DNA of 10,985 nt from Cryomorphaceae bacterium. GTDB lineage: Bacteria; Bacteroidota; Bacteroidia; Flavobacteriales_D; Crocinitomicaceae. The DNA is taken from contig JAIXRD010000029.1 of assembly GCA_027485365.1 (NCBI GenBank), positions 1-10,985 on the forward strand, written 5' to 3'. Shown here piece after piece: positions 6,956 to 10,985 of this stretch; position 1 is the first letter of the stretch; every line of letters begins with the position of its first letter. The position numbers were made by a program, and so were the translations under genes. The notes under the pieces were generated by a model. The model had not been told where the DNA came from. It saw nothing but the letters and a program-made list of their open reading frames with translations, and searched no databases.

Positions 6956-8322
6956 AGCCGAACAAGTTTAAATCCTTCCCCTTTCCGAAGGTATAGATTA
7001 ATAATAGAGCGAATGTCACGGTTCTCATCTTTAACTTCAATAAAACGCTTCCATTGTTCCGGAGGGGCACTGTTGAAATGAAATGGCGCATAGCCATGAC
7101 CCCGATACGTTCCCCGTTCAATCCAAATGATACTTCGTTCCATTTTTGAACGTCCTTTATCGATGATGTAGAAGGTGTCCTCTTCATAACTCATGGAACG
7201 GATAAGCTTGTTTACTTTTTCATTGTAGATTTCAGCGGGTTCGTGACCGATGCATGCGCCTTCGCACTGTTTAATTGAATATTGAAAACACGCGTCTTTG
7301 GTCGGATAAACTCCATTGATTTTTTGACATAGGCCAAATTGGTCACCTCGGTTTTTTATAAATTCATGGGCCTCTTTCCTAGAATTGAAATAGGTTAGGG
7401 GGGCGGCGCTTGATTTGCTCGTTAGGCCAACCGTTAAACTTAAGTAGCCTTGTTCATTGGGTTCATCATAGAGTCCATATGTGAAAATGGATTTCCTGAG
7501 TTGACGGTTGAATTTAGGCTTGAGCGCTTTGATCAGTTCGCTTTCTAATAACATAGCAATTAACTCAGAACCTGTTGTATGATGTTCAATGCGCGCAATT
7601 TCTTGCATCATAATACTGCCTTTGCTTGTTGAATTATTACGTAAGTGCTGTTCTACGCGTTTTTTAATGTTCTTGCTTTTACCTATGTAGATGAGGTGAT
7701 TGAATTCGTCATAAAAACGGTACACTCCCGCTTTGGTTGGTAATTCATCCACCACGGCAATGTCAAGTTTTGGATTTACCTTTTTAGGATTGATTTCATG
7801 CTGAATAAACGACTCTAATTGATTGGGGTCTTTGTGATAAATCAGGTCAAATATTTTTGTAGTAGCCAAAGCATCTCCGCCAGCGCGGTGTCTTCCGTCA
7901 ATCTGAATTCCTAGCGCATTGGAAAGCTTCCCTAAACTATACGAATCATGTCCGGGGATTACATACCTTGAAGCACGAACGGTGCATAAGTGTGGGTATC
8001 TGAAATCAAAACCAAGACTCCGGAATTCATGACGAAGCATCCCATAATCAAATCCAACATTGTGGGCTACAAATACACATCCATCACAAAAAGAAAGGAT
8101 ATCTTTTGCGAGTTCATAAAATTTAGGTGATTCTGCAACCATGTGATTCGTAATGCCCGTCAAACGAACAATAAACTCCGGGATAGGCTGTTCTGGATTA
8201 ATCAAGGATATTAACTCATCAATGATTTGAATCCCATCGTATTTATACATAGCAATTTCTGTAATCTTCGATTGCTTTGGGCTTCCACCGGTTGTTTCAA
8301 CATCAACAATTACAAAATGCAT
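6952..8322 (-). CDS. DEDDh exonuclease fused to a UvrC/Cho-like GIY-YIG endonuclease with probable Fe-S cysteines
   Basis: A 456-residue two-nuclease protein. Residues 1-165 are a DnaQ-type 3'-5' exonuclease: Exo I DVETT (Asp7, Glu9), Exo II HNVGFD (Asp92) and Exo III HRAGGD (His145, Asp150) are all intact. Residues about 195-275 form a GIY-YIG domain of the UvrC/Cho type, with GVY (200-202), YIG (213-215), Arg223 and the catalytic Glu261 in the MLLESELIK helix. Further on, Cys333, Cys346, Cys354 and Cys358 (C-x12-C-x7-C-x3-C, in a CFQYSIKQCEGACIG context) match the cysteine cluster that binds a 4Fe-4S centre in UvrC. The UvrB-binding, endonuclease-V-like and HhH domains of UvrC are absent. 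This fusion is known in several phyla as a Cho-related protein; a role in alternative DNA-damage excision is likely but unproven. It is the first gene of the four-gene leftward operon and overlaps the next by 4 bp. Confidence 0.88.
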   Translation of the reverse strand: MHFVIVDVETTGGSPKQSKITEIAMYKYDGIQIIDELISLINPEQPIPEFIVRLTGITNHMVAESPKFYELAKDILSFCDGCVFVAHNVGFDYGMLRHEFRSLGFDFRYPHLCTVRASRYVIPGHDSYSLGKLSNALGIQIDGRHRAGGDALATTKIFDLIYHKDPNQLESFIQHEINPKKVNPKLDIAVVDELPTKAGVYRFYDEFNHLIYIGKSKNIKKRVEQHLRNNSTSKGSIMMQEIARIEHHTTGSELIAMLLESELIKALKPKFNRQLRKSIFTYGLYDEPNEQGYLSLTVGLTSKSSAAPLTYFNSRKEAHEFIKNRGDQFGLCQKINGVYPTKDACFQYSIKQCEGACIGHEPAEIYNEKVNKLIRSMSYEEDTFYIIDKGRSKMERSIIWIERGTYRGHGYAPFHFNSAPPEQWKRFIEVKDENRDIRSIINLYLRKGEGFKLVRL

Positions 8323-8380
8323 GTTGCGAAATTAAAAATCTTGGCTTAATGTCTTGCCTTTATTGCATTAAACAATTATC

Positions 8381-8533
8381 ATGAGATTTTCAATTTTAAG
8401 TATAATGCTATGCATTTATGGCATATTAAGGCCAAAAACCACAGTAAGTGGGCGTGTTTCTGGTAAATGGACCGCAGCGAATAGTCCATATTAAGTGACA
8501 AATAACATCGGCCATACTTCATCCACGAAATAA
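8381..8533 (+). pseudogene. Relic of a secreted beta-helix-type surface protein gene (5' fragment with nonsense codon)
   Basis: From ATG 8381 a 37-codon frame ends at TAA 8492-8494. It begins like a Sec signal peptide (MRFSILSIMLCIYGIL) and continues TVSGRVSGKWTAANSPY. That last part resembles the first strand of secreted Bacteroidota proteins with right-handed beta-helix repeats, where a WTxANSPYxVxxNI pattern recurs. The stop stands exactly where that pattern expects a residue, often Tyr. The same frame then reads VTNNI and stays open to a second stop at 8531-8533, as if TAT or TAC had become TAA. Nothing recognisable follows, so most of the gene would be lost. Alternatively it is a chance short frame, or a tiny secreted peptide. 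The family similarity is recalled, not computed. Confidence 0.42.
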
Positions 8534-8579
8534 ATCGTAATTTTAACCTTGAAACACTTACTAAGAAATTTATAAAGCT

Positions 8580-9914
8580 ATGAGAACAAGCATATTTTTT
8601 GGAGTCCTTTTTCTATCTTTTTCATTTTTTTCACAAAGTAACTTGACCGTATTTAACAACGGTGGACAAAAGTTTTACCTCATAATGAATGGGATTAAGC
8701 AAAATTCAGTTGCTCAAACGAATGTCGTAGTAAGCAACATTAAAGACGGAGGATATTCTGTTAAATTGATTTTTGAAGATGGAAAAACAAAGGATATAGA
8801 TAAGAACTTTTTCTTAGAATCTCCACAAGACATCACGACCCGTGTGATTTTTAAGAAAGGAGTAGGTAAATTACAGCTCGTAAGTATGGTTCCAACAACT
8901 GGAACGGTAGCTGCAGGATCAGTAAGTTATCGTCCGGATAACAATGCGGTGTTTTCGGATGCGGTTACAACCACAACCACCACAACTACACAAACGGTAT
9001 CTACGGAAACTTCAAGCGTAGGAGGAAATACCACCAATGGAAACGGTAATGGAAGCGTTGGTATTCAGTTTAATACAACGACTCCAGCTCCAACAAATAC
9101 TACAAATACCAACATCAATACGAATACCACCGTTACGCCAACGAATAATGGAAATGGCAATGTAAACATTTCGGTAACAGACCCAGTAAATGGTGAGAAT
9201 ATCAATATGAATGTGAACATGAACATGAATGGCACCGATGTTAATCCAAATGCACAAAATGTAAACATGAACATGAATGTGAATGTTTCTGGAGACGGAA
9301 CTCAACAAAACACGAGCAATACACGTCCTGGTGCCAATACAAATGTTAATGTGGGAACTACAACGAATAGCTCAACCCAACAAACAACAACAAACGGGGC
9401 TAATGTCAACGTTAATGTAAATGGAGTAAACCCTTCGGTAAACGCTACCGGTTCTGGAGTATCAACCAATGTGACAGTAAATGGCGGAACAGTAACACAA
9501 AACAGTTCAAATACCACCATTACTACTACAACAACGACCACTACCAATGCCTCAACGACCACAACCAATGGAAACTCAAACACTACGGCAGCAACAACTG
9601 CTGGAACTTCAAATGGTCGAATGGTATGTGCTAAGACCTTAAGTAATGTGGGAACCTTGAGGACTGAATTGAATGGGTATTCATTTGAAGATGATCGAGT
9701 AGGAGCGCTTAAAATCTCCCTTAAAAACAAATGTTTGTATGCAGCGGATGCGGTGCAGTTAATGGACTTGTTTACGTTCGATGCCAATCAATTGGAAGTC
9801 GCAAAGTTTCTTTCAGACCATTTGTTGGATTACGACAACGCATCAAGTTTAGCCGCTAAGTTTTCGTTCGATTCTTCGAAAATGGAGTACATGGAATATG
9901 TAGGGAGGGATTAA
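8580..9914 (+). CDS. Secreted Thr/Asn-rich protein with C-terminal DUF4476-like domain
   Basis: A 444-residue exported protein of unknown role. Residues 1-18 are a Sec signal peptide (FFGVLFLSFSFFS, then QS). Residues about 20-105 form a beta-rich N-terminal domain (LTVFNNGGQKFYLIMNGI, GGYSVKLIFEDGK) of the kind that precedes DUF4476 domains in other Bacteroidota. Residues about 128-345 are a low-complexity linker made almost only of Thr, Asn, Gly, Val, Ser and Met, with runs of eight threonines and stretches alternating Asn with Met or Val. Residues about 350-444 look like DUF4476: Cys350, a helix pair, Cys385 (a possible disulfide), then DAVQLMDLFTFDANQLEVAKF and a second F-F-D-x-S helix pair near the end. 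There is no lipobox and no obvious type IX sorting domain. Codons inside the Thr and Asn runs are mixed, so the linker is not a simple DNA slippage product. It may lie free in the periplasm or at the surface. Confidence 0.82.
   Translation: MRTSIFFGVLFLSFSFFSQSNLTVFNNGGQKFYLIMNGIKQNSVAQTNVVVSNIKDGGYSVKLIFEDGKTKDIDKNFFLESPQDITTRVIFKKGVGKLQLVSMVPTTGTVAAGSVSYRPDNNAVFSDAVTTTTTTTTQTVSTETSSVGGNTTNGNGNGSVGIQFNTTTPAPTNTTNTNINTNTTVTPTNNGNGNVNISVTDPVNGENINMNVNMNMNGTDVNPNAQNVNMNMNVNVSGDGTQQNTSNTRPGANTNVNVGTTTNSSTQQTTTNGANVNVNVNGVNPSVNATGSGVSTNVTVNGGTVTQNSSNTTITTTTTTTTNASTTTTNGNSNTTAATTAGTSNGRMVCAKTLSNVGTLRTELNGYSFEDDRVGALKISLKNKCLYAADAVQLMDLFTFDANQLEVAKFLSDHLLDYDNASSLAAKFSFDSSKMEYMEYVGRD
9198..9287 (+). 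repeat. Imperfect hexamer repeat encoding alternating Asn-Met/Val
   Basis: Within the linker of the secreted protein, two blocks (about 9198-9230 and 9258-9287) repeat near-identical six-base units of the type AATGTG, AACATG and AATATG, coding for (Asn-Val/Met)n at residues about 207-217 and 227-236. The blocks are separated by a unique GTDVNPNAQ segment. The two blocks share most of the sequence AACATGAACATGAAT, which suggests internal duplication. Confidence 0.65.
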
Positions 9915-9985
9915 GGGAGTAATCACTTTAATTGAATCTAGCGGAAAGAATTGAATTTCCTTGTATTGATAATTGATATGAAGAA

Positions 9986-10288
9986 ATGAATGTAAAAAAA
10001 ATCATTTCGTCTAGTTACGATATAAAACAAGTTTGGACTCTTCCAATTGTCTTTTTAATATTGATTATATTATTGAGCCTAACCGAGCAAGATTCCGCTT
10101 TTATAATTAGTATAGGTATTATTTTTACCATTGCTACACTAGGGTCGTATTTTTTGATTCCTTTTCGTATTGAGCGAATACCCGATAATCTGATATTAAA
10201 AAGAATTGTCGGAGATGTGAAAACAAAACATAAGTTAATTAAGGGTAATATAACATTGGAAACTACTATAACTCTTAATCCGTGTTAA
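9986..10288 (+). CDS. Small two-helix membrane protein, possibly C-terminally truncated
   Basis: A 100-residue hypothetical protein with two predicted membrane helices (about residues 17-33, TLPIVFLILIILLSL, and 38-60, AFIISIGIIFTIATLGSYFLIPF) joined by a short polar turn. The tail begins FRIERIPDNLILKRIVGD. This layout resembles bacterial PH-like (bPH) membrane proteins, in which two helices are followed by a beta-rich domain of 80 or more residues. Here only about 40 residues remain before the stop, so the gene may be a truncated remnant. The similarity is weak and from memory. No Shine-Dalgarno sequence is seen. It lies in AT-rich DNA and ends 11 bp before the next gene, so the two are probably co-transcribed. 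Confidence 0.55.
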   Translation: MNVKKIISSSYDIKQVWTLPIVFLILIILLSLTEQDSAFIISIGIIFTIATLGSYFLIPFRIERIPDNLILKRIVGDVKTKHKLIKGNITLETTITLNPC

Positions 10289-10299
10289 GTTACCACTTA

Positions 10300-10985
10300 A
10301 TGAGAAAAGTCTTAATTCTTCATTTTATTATATTCCAAGTTGCAGCTTATGCTCAAAATCATGAGCTGCAACTTTTATATAAATTTGGTTTTTCTACAAG
10401 AAATTTATCAGTCGTGAATCCCAATAGTGAAGTTTTTGCACATGATTTTGATTTTGTGAGAACACCAAGGTGCCAATTTGATCAAAGTGCTAATTTAAGT
10501 TACAAGTATTCTGTTTGGAAGCAAAGGAAATTATTCCTAATTGGAGGTATTGATATTAGTCAGACTAAATATTATTTCCCACTTATAGATGGTGAAAATC
10601 GACATCTTGGAAATATCGACATACGTAATAATAAATGGAGTTATAATTTAGGATTGAACAAGGAATTCTATTTTTATGATTCAAAACTTGTTTTGGAATT
10701 AGGTATTGTCTTTAAGGATGTTTATCCTTTTAATAAAACTGTAAAATTGAATTCTGACTATACTCTAGCCTCAAGAGAATGGATCGAATATAAGTATGAT
10801 TTTGATGCTTATTTTAGACAAAATTTTCCGAATAATGGTTCAAATAGAGGTTATCATTTGGCTAATATAAGAACAGAATATTCATTGGGTTTAAAGTTTA
10901 AATTGTATAATTCCTTTTATTTAAGTGCAAATTTATCTTATCAGAGAAACAACTATTTTTATTATAATTACTCGTGGCAAGCACA
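10300..10985 (+). CDS. Secreted, possibly outer-membrane beta-barrel protein (partial, runs off window)
   Basis: From ATG 10300 the frame stays open to the window edge (228 codons plus 2 bases), so the C-terminus is missing. It starts with a Sec signal peptide (MRKVLILHFIIFQVAAYAQ; cleavage probably after AYA). The mature part consists of aromatic-rich alternating strands: ELQLLYKFGFS, ANLSYKYSVW, KLFLIGGIDIS, KWSYNLGLNKEFYFY, KLVLELGIVF, TEYSLGLKFKLYNSFYLSANLSYQ. Polar Asn/Asp/Lys turns separate the strands, a pattern typical of transmembrane beta barrels. I cannot name a family. The DNA is clearly more AT-rich than the operon to the left (about 25% GC in one 60-base line, against about 42% in a sampled line near 5600). 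The gene follows the small membrane protein by 11 bp, and a strong hairpin occupies its signal-peptide codons. Confidence 0.7.
   Translation, partial: MRKVLILHFIIFQVAAYAQNHELQLLYKFGFSTRNLSVVNPNSEVFAHDFDFVRTPRCQFDQSANLSYKYSVWKQRKLFLIGGIDISQTKYYFPLIDGENRHLGNIDIRNNKWSYNLGLNKEFYFYDSKLVLELGIVFKDVYPFNKTVKLNSDYTLASREWIEYKYDFDAYFRQNFPNNGSNRGYHLANIRTEYSLGLKFKLYNSFYLSANLSYQRNNYFYYNYSWQA
10337..10374 (+). repeat. Perfect 11-bp inverted repeat (hairpin) in the signal-peptide codons
   Basis: AAGTTGCAGCT (10337-10347) is exactly complementary to AGCTGCAACTT (10364-10374). In RNA the stem can extend inward through one G-U pair and three Watson-Crick pairs to 15 bp, leaving an 8-base loop (10352-10359). It starts 37 bases after the A of the ATG at 10300 and is followed by TTATATAAA. 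It may slow translation or act in attenuation; coding constraint or chance are alternatives. The structure is seen directly, but any function is inferred. Confidence 0.65.

Noticed and set aside
6945..7187. An 80-codon minus-strand frame at the junction of the nuclease and the MBL-fold gene
   Set aside because: It is a shifted frame of the nuclease C-terminus; the nuclease frame itself is intact through its stop.
9012..9787. Minus-strand open frames of 98, 69 and 161 codons
   Set aside because: They are mirror images of the Thr/Asn-rich repeat coding region; their Val, Phe and Ile runs come from reversed ACN and AAY codons.
9941..9958. GGAAA/TTTCC inverted repeat after the secreted Thr/Asn-rich protein as a terminator
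   Set aside because: It has only five A/T-rich pairs with an 8-base loop and no T tract after it.

Overview
The window looks like a chromosomal segment of a Bacteroidota bacterium, probably Flavobacteriales. The evidence is a PorQ-type component of the type IX secretion system, a GlsA/GlsB-like acyltransferase pair, a secreted protein with a DUF4476-like C-terminal domain, and few Shine-Dalgarno-like sequences. By eye, GC is about 40% over most of the window and falls to about 25% in the last kilobase.

Layout. 1-1294 (-) is the N-terminal four-fifths or so of an ABC-F ribosome-associated ATPase, cut by the window edge. Divergent from it are a 68-residue conserved-looking small protein (1422-1628) and, directly abutting, a membrane-anchored protein (1629-2180) that resembles the N-terminal part of M90/MtfA proteins but has no metal site. 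This pair converges with porQ (2177-3226, -) with a 4-bp stop-codon overlap. Divergent from porQ is a two-gene unit: an unrecognised soluble protein (3285-3854) whose 3' end overlaps an ECF-like sigma factor (3844-4419).

8322-4427 (-) is a compact four-gene operon. It encodes a DEDDh exonuclease fused to a UvrC/Cho-like GIY-YIG nuclease with a probable Fe-S cysteine cluster, then a PhnP-like metallo-beta-lactamase-fold hydrolase (GTG start, 4-bp overlap), then a GlsA-like O-acyltransferase and a GlsB-like N-acyltransferase (29-bp overlap). The first two genes point to nucleic-acid or cyclic-phosphate chemistry. The last two point to amino-acid-containing membrane lipids (glycine or ornithine lipids).

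8323-8579 holds a short relic reading frame (8381-8533): a signal-peptide-like start followed by a motif typical of secreted Bacteroidota beta-helix proteins, cut by an in-frame stop. Next come a secreted Thr/Asn-rich protein with a DUF4476-like domain (8580-9914), a small two-helix membrane protein that looks C-terminally truncated (9986-10288), and the start of a secreted, possibly outer-membrane beta-barrel protein (10300 to the window end). A strong hairpin lies in the signal-peptide codons of this last gene. The 3' part, from about 9915, is AT-rich and looks accessory.

I found no RNA genes, CRISPR arrays, transposases or integrases. No clearly new multi-gene system stands out. The best candidates for a second look are the unknown-protein/sigma-factor pair, the exonuclease-GIY-YIG-FeS fusion with its PhnP-like partner, and the relic secreted gene.
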